DNA of 64,000 nt from Paenibacillus sp. FSL H7-0326 (lineage in GTDB: Bacteria > Bacillota > Bacilli > Paenibacillales > Paenibacillaceae). How positions within the stretch are numbered: position 1 is the stretch's first letter; every line of letters starts with the position of its first letter. The DNA lies in NCBI RefSeq assembly GCF_001955535.1, contig NZ_MPVN01000002.1, positions 806,001-870,000 on the forward strand. The letters run 5' to 3'. Of this stretch, positions 30,652-38,871 are shown one piece after another. The position numbers and the translations under genes were made by a program. Under the pieces are notes generated by a model that searched no databases, had not been told where the DNA came from, and saw only the letters and a program-made list of their open reading frames with translations.

Positions 30652-31197
30652 CTACGTTACACCACCTTTCTGGTACTCCTGTAATAGATTCTGCAGCTGC
30701 TGTCTCGCTCTAAACAAATAGGATTTCACCGTATTTAACGGCAAGTCAAGACAATCTGCAATCTCGTTATAAGAGAGGTCCTGCAAATACCTTAATACGA
30801 TCACGGCCCTGTGATGCTCGGATAACTGATTAATCGCAGACTGGACATCCTTCGTTACATAAGTCAGCATCACCTCATGCTCGACATCCTGCCTGTCTTC
30901 AAATATCATTTCATGCTCATCAATGGAAACGGTCGGTTTGGTTCTTCTAAATTTATCTATACAAATATTAGTAACTATACGCTGCACCCAGGTTTTGAAC
31001 TGTGCTTTTTCTTCGTACGAATCAATCTTGGTGTAAATGCGAATGAGCGCTTCTTGGGCAGCGTCTAGTGCATCCTGCTCATTATTTAAAATGTAGTATG
31101 CCGTTTTGTAGACGTGCTGTTCGATTTCTCGCAATAGGGTAATTAGAGCGTCGCGATCGCCTGATTGAGCGGCTCTGATGAGTCCCTGCTCTACCAC
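30652..31197 (-). CDS. ECF-type RNA polymerase sigma factor
   Basis: This 181-residue sigma factor of the extracytoplasmic-function group has region 2 (YILNNEQDALDAAQEALIRIY and FKTWVQRIVTNICIDKFRR) and region 4 (HHRAVIVLRYLQDLSYNEIA, then LPLNTVKSYLFRARQQL). Regions 1.1 and 3 are absent. It resembles the SigW/SigM class, but the exact type is not clear. The GTG start follows a GGAGAGGGG site. The anti-sigma gene starts on the next base after its stop. A matching ECF promoter lies upstream, which suggests autoregulation. Confidence 0.93.
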   Translation of the reverse strand: MVEQGLIRAAQSGDRDALITLLREIEQHVYKTAYYILNNEQDALDAAQEALIRIYTKIDSYEEKAQFKTWVQRIVTNICIDKFRRTKPTVSIDEHEMIFEDRQDVEHEVMLTYVTKDVQSAINQLSEHHRAVIVLRYLQDLSYNEIADCLDLPLNTVKSYLFRARQQLQNLLQEYQKGGVT

Positions 31198-31227
31198 AAA
31201 GGATCCCCCTCTCCTTGTATCTTTACA

Positions 31228-31254
31228 GACGCAAGTTATGCTCCATTTGTTGCA
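31228..31254 (-). promoter_or_regulatory. Putative autoregulatory ECF promoter
   Basis: On the minus strand TGCAAC (31249-31254) is followed after 17 bases by CGTC (31228-31231). This fits the AAC / CGTC pattern of Bacillus ECF promoters, about 30 bases before the sigma gene. Confidence 0.5.
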
Positions 31255-31444
31255 TACATGCGTGATTAATGCTCATTTAACTGGCTGATACGGAATTTAT
31301 GTATAAAGAGAAAGCTGCATAAACCCCAAATCAAGGTCTGATGAGAGCAAGTTAGGCTAATCCTTATATAGAAAATAATAGGATTTTAAAGTAAAAGCTT
31401 CCTCTACAATATCAAAATTCTGGAACATCGTCATCCAAATTTAA

Positions 31445-31715
31445 CTAGTTCATTCATTTAGACTGTTTGCTGAAGCCGTTGGTTCCAAGGTTTGGGATGC
31501 TGCTGGGTATATTTACACTTCACGAAGGAAAATAAGAACCTTTATTCCCTAGCATTCATGAGCACCCTGCTCATAAGGGAGAGTCTAAAGACTTAGAGGA
31601 AGTGCTCTCTCCTTATCAGTTCCCCCTTGTCTCTGTTCATCAGGAAAAATATGTTTATGCAGGTCAGAAAGGGATACATATAATATATCTATTGCTCAAA
31701 TCAAATGGTGGGTGA
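31445..31715 (+). pseudogene. Possible frameshifted gene remnant
   Basis: Two overlapping open stretches look protein-like. Frame one (31445-31552) gives SFRLFAEAVGSKVWDAAGY followed by IYTSRRKIRTFIP and a stop. Frame two (31536-31715) gives PSIHEHPAHKGESKDLEEVL, then SPYQFPLVSVHQEKYVYAG, then a stop. Joined across a shift near 31540 they make about 90 residues of plausible sequence without a start codon. I do not recognise the family. Chance is possible in so short a stretch. Confidence 0.3.
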
Positions 31716-31779
31716 AAGAAACACATATAAGGTAATCGTGTCTTAGATGTATAAAAGGGAATTTTGGAGGATATTCAGC

Positions 31780-32355
31780 ATGAAGATCATTTATTCATTA
31801 CTTGGAGGTATAGTTACTGCCGTAGCACTCTATTTATGTGCATATCAATTGATGGACGTATTCTATTACAGCTCGTTGCCTGATAGAGGTCCTGGCAGCT
31901 TCCCGGGTCTATCGGCAGCACTTGCCGGTATTTACTTATTCCCGGTAGTTATGCTTGTTATCTTTATTTTATTTCTGATCGTTTATAACAAGATAAATAT
32001 AAGAGGAATATGGCTTGGAGGTGCAGCAGGCTTATGGCTCTACTCTCTGCTGATGACCCTTGCTCCATCGCAAGTATTTAATTACCTGCCGATTATTGCA
32101 ATCATTTCGGGGTATATTTTGATCCAATCGACCTTGTCGGACCGTGTTCTGAACTGGACACTCTTTGGCGCGGCTTGCAGCTGGCTTGTGACCTACCTGG
32201 TCATCATTGGGGGACGTGCAGTTCAGAACACACTCACCTCGTATTTTTACTTCAGTCCATCACAGCAAATCGTAGTGCTCGCTGGTATTTTAGTACTGGG
32301 TATTGTGGGATGGCTGATCGGGATGAACAAAAGCAGCGCTCAAACTCGATACTAA
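31780..32355 (+). CDS. Unknown multi-pass membrane protein
   Basis: This 191-residue protein has about five or six hydrophobic helices, for example IIYSLLGGIVTAVALYLCAY at the N-terminus, FPVVMLVIFILFLIVYNKI, and IVVLAGILVLGIVGWLIGM at the C-terminus. The start at ATG 31780 is favoured by GGAGG nine bases upstream; an in-frame ATG at 31747 lacks such a site. I do not recognise the family. It has its own terminator and lies between the sigma locus and the padR pair. Confidence 0.7.
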   Translation: MKIIYSLLGGIVTAVALYLCAYQLMDVFYYSSLPDRGPGSFPGLSAALAGIYLFPVVMLVIFILFLIVYNKINIRGIWLGGAAGLWLYSLLMTLAPSQVFNYLPIIAIISGYILIQSTLSDRVLNWTLFGAACSWLVTYLVIIGGRAVQNTLTSYFYFSPSQQIVVLAGILVLGIVGWLIGMNKSSAQTRY

Positions 32356-32358
32356 TTC

Positions 32359-32396
32359 TAAGGCTGGTCTCACTAGAGATCGGCTTTATTTTTTTT
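32359..32396 (+). terminator. Intrinsic terminator of the membrane-protein gene
   Basis: AAGGCTGGTCTC, ACTA, GAGATCGGCTTT with two mismatches, then a T-rich tail of nine. It starts three bases after the stop codon. Confidence 0.85.
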
Positions 32397-32408
32397 AATA
32401 AAATCATG

Positions 32409-32437
32409 TTGTCTTCTTAAAAGTAGTTCATTATAAT
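32409..32437 (+). promoter_or_regulatory. Sigma-A promoter of the padR/HAAS-SEDS operon
   Basis: TTGTCT (32409-32414), 17 bases, TATAAT (32432-32437). The predicted start point falls in the repeated sequence just downstream. Confidence 0.75.
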
Positions 32438-32440
32438 CAT

Positions 32441-32476
32441 ATACATAGATTTGCGATACATAGATATACGATGTAT
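32441..32476 (+). promoter_or_regulatory. Putative PadR operator
   Basis: ATACATAGAT occurs twice (32441-32450 and 32456-32465). The second copy forms an inverted repeat ATACAT-N9-ATGTAT ending at 32476. The placement directly after the -10 box suits repression by the PadR encoded next; this is inference. Confidence 0.55.
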
Positions 32477-32493
32477 AGGAGGATGTCTTTAAA

Positions 32494-32823
32494 ATGCGAG
32501 TTAACAAAGAACTGCTAAAGGGGAGCACGATGACCCTGGTCCTTTCTATACTGAGCAAACAAGCCATGTATGGATATGAGCTTATCAAGGAAATTGAAGC
32601 CCGTTCTAACGGAGTGTTTTTAATGAAGGAAGGCACCCTATATCCCATTCTTCACACGCTGGAAAGCGATGGATGGCTATTATCATATTGGGAGCAAAAG
32701 GACGGCCGCAAACGAAAATACTACAAAATTACGGATGAAGGAAGCAGGCTGCTTCAGGAAAAGACTCAAGAATGGATTCAATTTCGGACGGCAGTAGATA
32801 CGATAATCGGGGAAGGAGAGTAG
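32494..32823 (+). CDS. PadR-family transcriptional regulator
   Basis: This 109-residue winged-helix repressor of the short PadR type reads LLKGSTMTLVLSILSKQAMYGYELIKEIE, then the wing region LMKEGTLYPILHTLESDGWL and GRKRKYYKITDEGSRLL, and a short C-terminal helix for dimerisation. The start has AGGAGG upstream. The next gene begins four bases after its stop and carries a HAAS domain, a partner class often encoded with such PadR genes. It probably represses its own operon through the repeats at 32441-32476. The inducer is unknown. Confidence 0.93.
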   Translation: MRVNKELLKGSTMTLVLSILSKQAMYGYELIKEIEARSNGVFLMKEGTLYPILHTLESDGWLLSYWEQKDGRKRKYYKITDEGSRLLQEKTQEWIQFRTAVDTIIGEGE

Positions 32824-32826
32824 CAT

Positions 32827-34149
32827 ATGCGTGAAATCGATCAACATCATGCAGTTAAGGAGTTCCTAGATCAGGTATGTAGTCAGGTAAGAGCAAAACG
32901 TATGCATACAGATATACGAGATGAACTGAAGAATCATATCGAGGAACGAATGGAAGACCTTCAGCAGGAAGGCTATTCGGTTGACATAAGTGCAGAGGCT
33001 GCTATAAAAGAAATGGGAACTCCGTTACAGATCGGTAAAAGCTTAGACCAGGCACATCGCCCCTCTACCGATTGGAAGCTGATTTTGCTCATTTTTATGT
33101 TTACAGCCATGGGTCTCTTCGCCGCTTTCAATGCTCAGTCCATGGCTCTCTCCTCTCCTTTATTTGCTGACCATCTAATACGAACCGCCTTTCATACCGT
33201 AATTGGACTGATCTTTTTCATTTGTTTTTATTTTATCCAATATTTAATCTTTAAGAATTACTCCCAGTTTATATTTACTACAACTCTGTTCTTAATGGCT
33301 TTTGCTATTGGCTTCGGTATACAAGTCAATGGGATGAGAGGATACTTAGCTCTCGGATTCTTCTCTTTCAACATCATGTATATTTCAGTTCCCATACTCC
33401 TGTTTGGATTAGCCGGAATGAAGCCAGCCAGAGAGTGGAGTAAACGGGAAACACTCACTCAGATGATCTATCGTGGGGTCATCCCTGCAGCTCTATATGT
33501 CACAAGCGGTTCAGTTACTTCTTTAATGCTGTACCTACTCGGGTTCCTTGTTCTGACATGGACTACACGAAAAAGTGTACAGCAATTCGCAATCTTCGCA
33601 TTACTGTCTTTAGTCGCAGCAGCTTCCTATTTATATTTCCACGCAGATTATATGGTTGCTCGTTTTCAGACCTACTTAAATCCAACGGGTGAAGGTGCAC
33701 ACGTTACAGGTATTACCATTGAGGCCATACGCTCAGCGGGATGGTTTGGACATGGCTTTGCTGCCATCAATACCAGCCTGCCTTATATTCATAACGATTC
33801 AATCCTTACCTATCTCTTTTATTGCTATGGATGGAGCTTTGCACTCGTCCTTGGACTCTTCATCACCTTACTCTTGCATAGAATGTGGACCTTACAGAAG
33901 TCAATCCGTGATTCTTATGGCAAACTCATCGTCACACTGGTTGTATTCTACTTTGGGATCAGACTTGTTTGGTCTCTTCTATCTGCTATTGGATTCCTGC
34001 CAATGATCAGCATTAACATTCCATTCATAGGATACGGCGGTACGGCTCAAATTGTCGATCTTGCAGCCATCGGGCTTCTGCTGTCGGTATATCGCTATAA
34101 AAATATGATTCCGAGCTTAAGTGAGTCAATTTCATTACCTATGAAATAA
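32827..34149 (+). CDS. HAAS-domain/SEDS fusion (FtsW/RodA/SpoVE-like)
   Basis: The first 80 residues form a HAAS (permease prefix) domain: AVKEFLDQVCSQVRAKRMH, IRDELKNHIEERMEDL and AAIKEMGTPLQIGKSLDQAH. The rest is a ten-helix SEDS-type membrane protein. Diagnostic segments are RFQTYLNPTGEG, AIRSAGWFGHGF, LPYIHNDSILTYLFYCYGW and IPFIGYGGTAQIVDLAAIGLLLSV. Asp324 in HND sits where RodA/FtsW have their essential aspartate, so glycosyltransferase activity is plausible. No class b penicillin-binding protein is encoded nearby. The start follows GGAGAG, coupled to padR. The role could be peptidoglycan synthesis under a special condition; this is inferred. Confidence 0.88.
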   Translation: MREIDQHHAVKEFLDQVCSQVRAKRMHTDIRDELKNHIEERMEDLQQEGYSVDISAEAAIKEMGTPLQIGKSLDQAHRPSTDWKLILLIFMFTAMGLFAAFNAQSMALSSPLFADHLIRTAFHTVIGLIFFICFYFIQYLIFKNYSQFIFTTTLFLMAFAIGFGIQVNGMRGYLALGFFSFNIMYISVPILLFGLAGMKPAREWSKRETLTQMIYRGVIPAALYVTSGSVTSLMLYLLGFLVLTWTTRKSVQQFAIFALLSLVAAASYLYFHADYMVARFQTYLNPTGEGAHVTGITIEAIRSAGWFGHGFAAINTSLPYIHNDSILTYLFYCYGWSFALVLGLFITLLLHRMWTLQKSIRDSYGKLIVTLVVFYFGIRLVWSLLSAIGFLPMISINIPFIGYGGTAQIVDLAAIGLLLSVYRYKNMIPSLSESISLPMK

Positions 34150-34184
34150 GTTATAAAATGAATTTAGGTTACAATTGGTTATGT

Positions 34185-34236
34185 TAATAAAGAACCAACG
34201 CAATGGGTATGATTCCTTCGCTTTGGTTCTTTATTG
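34185..34236 (+). terminator. Terminator of the padR/HAAS-SEDS operon
   Basis: AATAAAGAACCAA pairs with TTGGTTCTTTATT, 13 base pairs, around a loop of about 20. The symmetric A- and T-rich ends could serve both strands; the minus-strand gene at 34245 converges on it. Confidence 0.75.
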
Positions 34237-34244
34237 TATAGAGA

Positions 34245-34727
34245 CTATGATAATGGAGCTTCTTCCCACTCCAGCTGAAAATCATGCCCAAAGCTCCTAA
34301 TCTCATCTGCAGTTGCATGAATACAGAAATCCTGCTTCGCACCATAGAAATTTAACAAGTAAACTCCTTCAGAAGGGGTTTCCTGCCAGCTTAGCTGATA
34401 GAGATCCCTCTCGAACGATGCATACATTTGGTTTAATAGTAAACCATTTAAAATCTCTAATGGAAACCCAGATGTTATTTCGATATAATTTTGAATAGTT
34501 ATATTAGTCCAACCAAGTCGATCAAGCTCATATTTAAGCTGATGCTTCCGAAAATATTTAAAGTGAAGCTGACAGCCCTCTAACTCACCTGGTATCCGGC
34601 TTTTAAAAGTAAATTCCACTCGTGTTCCCGCTTCTATACAGTCTCTAATTGCAGCGATATGTAACTCTCCTTTACTCCGTCTATTAGACAGCTTGTTCTT
34701 CCCATAGAAAAAACGAACAGAAAACAA
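34245..34727 (-). CDS. Hypothetical protein, start uncertain
   Basis: This 160-residue soluble protein was not recognised. It contains VEFTFKSRIPGELEGCQLHFKY, a region with ITSGFPLEILNGLLL, and DFCIHATADEIRSFGHDF near the end. No signal peptide or membrane helix is seen. The only usable start is TTG at 34727, without a good ribosome binding site. Further in, AAAGGAG (near 34680) has no ATG, GTG or TTG at the right distance. The N-terminus may therefore be shortened or damaged. A promoter with an extended -10 box (TGGTATAAT) lies upstream. Confidence 0.55.
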   Translation of the reverse strand: MFSVRFFYGKNKLSNRRSKGELHIAAIRDCIEAGTRVEFTFKSRIPGELEGCQLHFKYFRKHQLKYELDRLGWTNITIQNYIEITSGFPLEILNGLLLNQMYASFERDLYQLSWQETPSEGVYLLNFYGAKQDFCIHATADEIRSFGHDFQLEWEEAPLS

Positions 34728-34766
34728 TCGTTATCTATTCGTCGTGAACATGAAGCTATTCAATTA

Positions 34767-34775
34767 TACCAAAAT
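34767..34775 (-). promoter_or_regulatory. Extended -10 promoter candidate
   Basis: On the minus strand TGGTATAAT matches an extended -10 element about 40 bases before the hypothetical gene. No good -35 box accompanies it. Confidence 0.4.
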
Positions 34776-34828
34776 CAAAAGTACAGATCGGCACATTCAT
34801 GAAATTCGGCAGCCTGTTACGTTCTCCC

Positions 34829-35497
34829 TCAGCCTTCACTGATTGTAATTCCTGCAAGAAGTTCGTCCCAGGTCTCCAAGGCGTTCATGTCGGGAGGAAC
34901 GTTCAGGGAACAGACCCGATCCAAATTCCATCCGGCATCAGCCATGCCACACTGTCCCTCGACCGGATTCAAGATCAATATACCAAACTCACTTAAGGTC
35001 AGCTGGGACAATATTGCACGTAAATGAAAAGTCTCCTCATAACTCGCGGACCAGCGAATAAACAAAGTGGAGGAGCTGCCCGCCAGTTTATCATAGAAAC
35101 GCTGAATTCGCCTTTGCAGCTTCTCTTTATATTCCGGATAGACCACGGACCAATGCTGACCGGGAACAAGGGGGAAGTCATGTACGGAAATGATGTTGTA
35201 CAGTGAATCCTTGATCATGTAGGACTCAACAAGCCCTCCCTGATCATAGAACACCGGACTTCCGTCATCCAGCATAATATGGGTATCTTCCAGCACTTGC
35301 AGATGGTTTAGCTCCATAAAGCCTTGAAATCGATGCTGCAGAAGTCTGTTCACATCGGACAGCTTCGAGGATATCATCCAGTCGAGCGGCAAGGATATTC
35401 TCCTCAGATTGTACCGCCTCAACTGAATCGCTGGCGCACAGGAAATACCCAAACTTACAATCAGATCATACTTCTTTTTCAGATCCTGTACGCTCAA
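34829..35497 (-). CDS. DUF1796-family putative cysteine peptidase
   Basis: This 222-residue protein resembles the DUF1796 putative papain-like cysteine peptidases. The family start is clear: YDLIVSLGISCAPAIQLRRY with the presumed nucleophile Cys in GISC, then RRISLPLDWMIS. Further in are SVHDFPLVPGQHW and FIRWSASYEET. No signal peptide is seen. The TTG at 35497 is chosen because AAGGTG lies seven bases upstream; a GTG two codons earlier is too close to it. The substrate is unknown; related genes occur near surface-polysaccharide genes, but none are here. Confidence 0.8.
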   Translation of the reverse strand: MSVQDLKKKYDLIVSLGISCAPAIQLRRYNLRRISLPLDWMISSKLSDVNRLLQHRFQGFMELNHLQVLEDTHIMLDDGSPVFYDQGGLVESYMIKDSLYNIISVHDFPLVPGQHWSVVYPEYKEKLQRRIQRFYDKLAGSSSTLFIRWSASYEETFHLRAILSQLTLSEFGILILNPVEGQCGMADAGWNLDRVCSLNVPPDMNALETWDELLAGITISEG

Positions 35498-35607
35498 GTC
35501 CACTCACCTTTTTCTTAAAAAAGTCACTTCCTCTCTTCTATATTATAAGAACAGGCGGCAAATTGCTTGGACTACCCACGCCCTTCACATTCACAATAGT
35601 TACTCCT

Positions 35608-36429
35608 CTATCTCAAGCCGCCTTTGACAAATGAATCAATAATCTGTCTTTGCAACACCAGATAAATGATAAGCACCGGCAGACTTGCAATTGTCGTTGC
35701 CGCCATCAGCGGCCCCCACATGTTTGCATCAGAAGACATGAACATCTGCAGCCCCTTCTGCATCGTTGAGTTCTCCATTTTGTTTGTCACCAGCAGCGGC
35801 CAGAAATAATCATTCCATGCGGTAATAAACAGCAGGATGCTGATCGAAGCAATGGAGGCTTTTAAATTCGGGAATATCGTTCTCCATAGCACGGACCAAT
35901 CCGATGCTCCGTCCAGACGAGCAGCTTCTATGAGCGTTTTGGGAAATGCTTTGAAGGCATTGTAGAGCTGCATCACCGCAAAGGCCGAAGCGACATTCGG
36001 CACAATGAGTCCCATCAGCGTATCTCTCCAGCCCATTTCACTGATCACCACATAGTTTGGAATCATAATGACTTGAAACGGAACAAGCCAGGTCAGTGCA
36101 ATCAATCCGTAAATGAGATTGCTCCCTCGAAAACTCCATCTTGTAAATGCATAGGCAGCGAGAATGCTAGTAAACACCTGAGCCACCGTCTGCGCGATCG
36201 CTACCAGCAGGGAATTGCTGATCATTCGCATCATCGGAATGGAGCTCCAGGCCTGAACATAATTGTCTAAGGTCCAATGGGTCGGCCATAGCGCGGCAGA
36301 GAACACCTCTCCTTCGGGCTTGAGTGATGTATTGATCATCCAGTACAAGGGAAATACAGACAAGAAACAAAGTGCGATAAGAAGCGCATGCTTAAAAAAA
36401 GCGGTAAAGGTCCATTTTTTCAGACTCAT
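35608..36429 (-). CDS. Carbohydrate ABC transporter permease (MalG-type)
   Basis: This is the second permease of a sugar-type (CUT1) importer, with six membrane helices in 273 residues. The EAA loop that contacts the ATPase is EAARLDGASDWSVLWRTIFP. The N-terminus enters the membrane at KHALLIALCFLSVFPLYWM and the C-terminus ends SFVKGGLR, typical of MalG relatives. ATG 36429 has AGGAGG upstream; seven residues before it are not conserved. Its start overlaps nothing but is 10 bases from the end of the other permease gene. No ATPase gene is in the cluster, so it likely uses a shared MsmX-type ATPase. Confidence 0.93.
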   Translation of the reverse strand: MSLKKWTFTAFFKHALLIALCFLSVFPLYWMINTSLKPEGEVFSAALWPTHWTLDNYVQAWSSIPMMRMISNSLLVAIAQTVAQVFTSILAAYAFTRWSFRGSNLIYGLIALTWLVPFQVIMIPNYVVISEMGWRDTLMGLIVPNVASAFAVMQLYNAFKAFPKTLIEAARLDGASDWSVLWRTIFPNLKASIASISILLFITAWNDYFWPLLVTNKMENSTMQKGLQMFMSSDANMWGPLMAATTIASLPVLIIYLVLQRQIIDSFVKGGLR

Positions 36430-36439
36430 GATTTCCCTC

Positions 36440-37411
36440 CTAGTCGTCAAAGAACGTCAACTTCTTGCTCAGCTTCATGAATCCGAGAGCAATCAGCCCG
36501 AAACCGATGAAGAGCACGACAGCGGCTGCAGAGCTCCAGCCTACCGCAAATGTCTGGAAGCCGTATTGCCACAGTAAATAATAGATATTCGTCGTAGAGT
36601 CAAGCGGCCCGCCTTGGGTGAGCACATTGACATAAGAGAAGCTCCACTCGGAGGCAAACAAGATGCTGAGCATGCCCATGAACAGAATGGAGGGTGATAG
36701 AAGCGGCAGCGTAATATGACGAATCATCTGCCAGCGGCTGGCACGATCTATTTTGGCAGCTTCATAATATTCCTTGTTAATGCCGGTTAAGGCAGCAGAG
36801 AAGATAAGAGTGCTGAACCCGATAAGCTTCCAGCCAGTAATAAAAATGATAGAATAGATAGCCCACCGCTCATCGGTAAAGAAATGAATGGGTTCTTCGA
36901 GTCCAAAATATTGCAGCGTGCGGTTCAGGATGCCATTGGTTGGATGCATAATCCAACGCCAAATGGAGGAGACAGCCACAGGAGCCATAATCATTGGCAG
37001 GAAGATGAGAGCTCGGTATACGTTACGCGAGCGCTTGCTGATATTCTCGGTAAAAATTGCGATGAACAAAGGTACAATCAAGGAAAACGGTACAACACCA
37101 ATGGTATAGATGAGCGTGTTGGTAAGCGAAGCTCCCATTTCCGGCAGTGTAAACAGATTTTTGAAATTTTCCCAGCCCACATACACCTTTGGTGAGGTAG
37201 GGAGCAGATTCCACTGATAGAAGCTGAGCTGGAAGGTCTCGATGAGCGGCCTATATATCCAAAAGCCCAGGGACAGCAGGACCGGCAGCAGATACAGATA
37301 AGGCTTAATTCCTCTTAAGCGGACGGCGAGCTTCTTGCGCTGCTTGTCCCGCGGTTGGGGCACTGTGTGTATACCCGGCAGTTCGGATGAAGTCGTCGTA
37401 TCATAGTTCAC
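36440..37411 (-). CDS. Carbohydrate ABC transporter permease (MalF/UgpA-type)
   Basis: This is the first permease of the importer. After a polar N-terminus come six helices, beginning PYLYLLPVLLSLGFWIY. The EAA loop is YYEAAKIDRASRWQMIRHITLP. The chosen start is GTG at 37411, with AAAGGAG about 10 bases upstream, giving 323 residues; the longer open frame to 37486 has no ribosome binding site. It lies between the substrate-binding lipoprotein and the MalG-type permease, all in one operon. Confidence 0.92.
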   Translation of the reverse strand: MNYDTTTSSELPGIHTVPQPRDKQRKKLAVRLRGIKPYLYLLPVLLSLGFWIYRPLIETFQLSFYQWNLLPTSPKVYVGWENFKNLFTLPEMGASLTNTLIYTIGVVPFSLIVPLFIAIFTENISKRSRNVYRALIFLPMIMAPVAVSSIWRWIMHPTNGILNRTLQYFGLEEPIHFFTDERWAIYSIIFITGWKLIGFSTLIFSAALTGINKEYYEAAKIDRASRWQMIRHITLPLLSPSILFMGMLSILFASEWSFSYVNVLTQGGPLDSTTNIYYLLWQYGFQTFAVGWSSAAAVVLFIGFGLIALGFMKLSKKLTFFDD

Positions 37412-37492
37412 AATACTGGTTCTCCTTTCGAGTGACCCTGATTTTGTTGAAGACAGAAGGAAGCGAACTCCTTCTGTCTTCTGCATCAGAAT

Positions 37493-38827
37493 TTATGGCA
37501 TAAGCGATTGTGCCCGCGTCTGCGCTTCTTTCATTATGGTGGTGACGTCATCACTGGATTGAATAGATTTCTGCACAGCCTCCAGCAGGATCGTCTCGAT
37601 CTGATACCAATTCGCTCCTGGATAAGACACCCATGGTGTAAGGCGGTCCAGCTGCTCCAAATTAGGCTTGATCAGCGGATTCTCTTCCACCCAGCCTTTT
37701 AAGTACTCCTCATCCTCAACAATGGACGGACGAAGAGGCAGATAGCCAATCTCGGAAGTAATAATGGTATAGCCGCGCTCACTAGTCACAAATTTGAGGA
37801 ATTTCCAGGCAGCCTGCTGCTTCGCTTCATCGTCAGACAAAATAAATAATGCACTGCCCGAATTGACTGGTGTCGTCGGTTTGTTATCAAAGGAAGGCAT
37901 AGCTGCCGCCTTGAGCTCCCAGCCGCCAGCTTCCGCCGCCGAGAGAAATGCACTCTGCAGCGCACTCGTGAACAGTAACATACCGACCTGTCCCTGGCTG
38001 AACGCCTCCATGACCTCGCTGTCGTTCAGCTTGCTGCCCGCGCCGCTCGTAATCATGTCCTGCCACATTTCAACGGCGTGAATCGCTTCCGGACTATCAA
38101 AGTGCAGGGTGGTACGGTCATCGGAGAGCACTTTTCCACCGTTGCTTCCAATCAAGGCCTGCACGATCCAGTCGTTCCCGATCGATCCGCCGATGTGGAC
38201 ACCGGATGCGTCTGTAGCTTCGGCAATTTTGGCTGCATATTCCTTCACTTCCGCCCATGTAGCCGGCGGCTGCTCCGGATCAAGCCCTGCCTCTTCAAAC
38301 AATTTGGCATTATAAAATAAAACAGGAGTACTGAATGTAAAAGGAAGACCGTAGGTCTTGCCGTCCAGCTGTCCGAGCTTCAGACCATTGGGCGAGAATC
38401 CTTCGAATGTCTCCGCAAGCTCGTCCGCCGGAACAATATCCTCAAGCGGCTTTACTCCGAAATTGTTTGCAAAATAATCAAGACCGTCAAAAGTAAGCTG
38501 GGCTACGTCTGGGGAAGAACCGGCTGCTATATCGGCCTGGACCTTGGCATTAATGTCTGGTGAAGGTACGGGAATGCCTTCTACATCAATATCCGGGTTG
38601 GCTGCTTCAAATTCGTCGATCAGCTTCTGGGTTCCGTCCTTTTGTGATGCGGTTGCCAAGTTGTAGCTGTAAAATGTAATCTTCGTTTTTTCCCCTGCAC
38701 CCTGTGCGCTGTCCGCTCCAGTTGCAGCTCCAGCCGAATCTCCGCTCGAAGCTGAATTACCGCACGCAGCCGTTGCCAGAATCGTTAATAACAACAGCCC
38801 CGCTGTCCACATTTTTTTCTGCAGCAT
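37493..38827 (-). CDS. ABC transporter substrate-binding lipoprotein
   Basis: This is the extracellular receptor of the importer (solute-binding family 1). The lipoprotein signal peptide ends in the lipobox ATAAC with the lipidated Cys22. After it come a Gly/Ser-rich tether and a typical two-lobe protein (KITFYSYNLATASQKDGTQKL, GKTYGLPFTFSTPVLFYNAK, EIGYLPLRPS). Length 444. The C-terminal PVNSGSALFI and YLPLRPS segments recall UgpB-like receptors for glycerol-phosphate compounds, which would fit the adjacent phosphoesterase; sugar remains an alternative. Confidence 0.93.
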   Translation of the reverse strand: MLQKKMWTAGLLLLTILATAACGNSASSGDSAGAATGADSAQGAGEKTKITFYSYNLATASQKDGTQKLIDEFEAANPDIDVEGIPVPSPDINAKVQADIAAGSSPDVAQLTFDGLDYFANNFGVKPLEDIVPADELAETFEGFSPNGLKLGQLDGKTYGLPFTFSTPVLFYNAKLFEEAGLDPEQPPATWAEVKEYAAKIAEATDASGVHIGGSIGNDWIVQALIGSNGGKVLSDDRTTLHFDSPEAIHAVEMWQDMITSGAGSKLNDSEVMEAFSQGQVGMLLFTSALQSAFLSAAEAGGWELKAAAMPSFDNKPTTPVNSGSALFILSDDEAKQQAAWKFLKFVTSERGYTIITSEIGYLPLRPSIVEDEEYLKGWVEENPLIKPNLEQLDRLTPWVSYPGANWYQIETILLEAVQKSIQSSDDVTTIMKEAQTRAQSLMP

Positions 38828-38871
38828 GGAACTTTCTCCACTCCCTCTAAGGTTTATAGATGAACTCGTGA

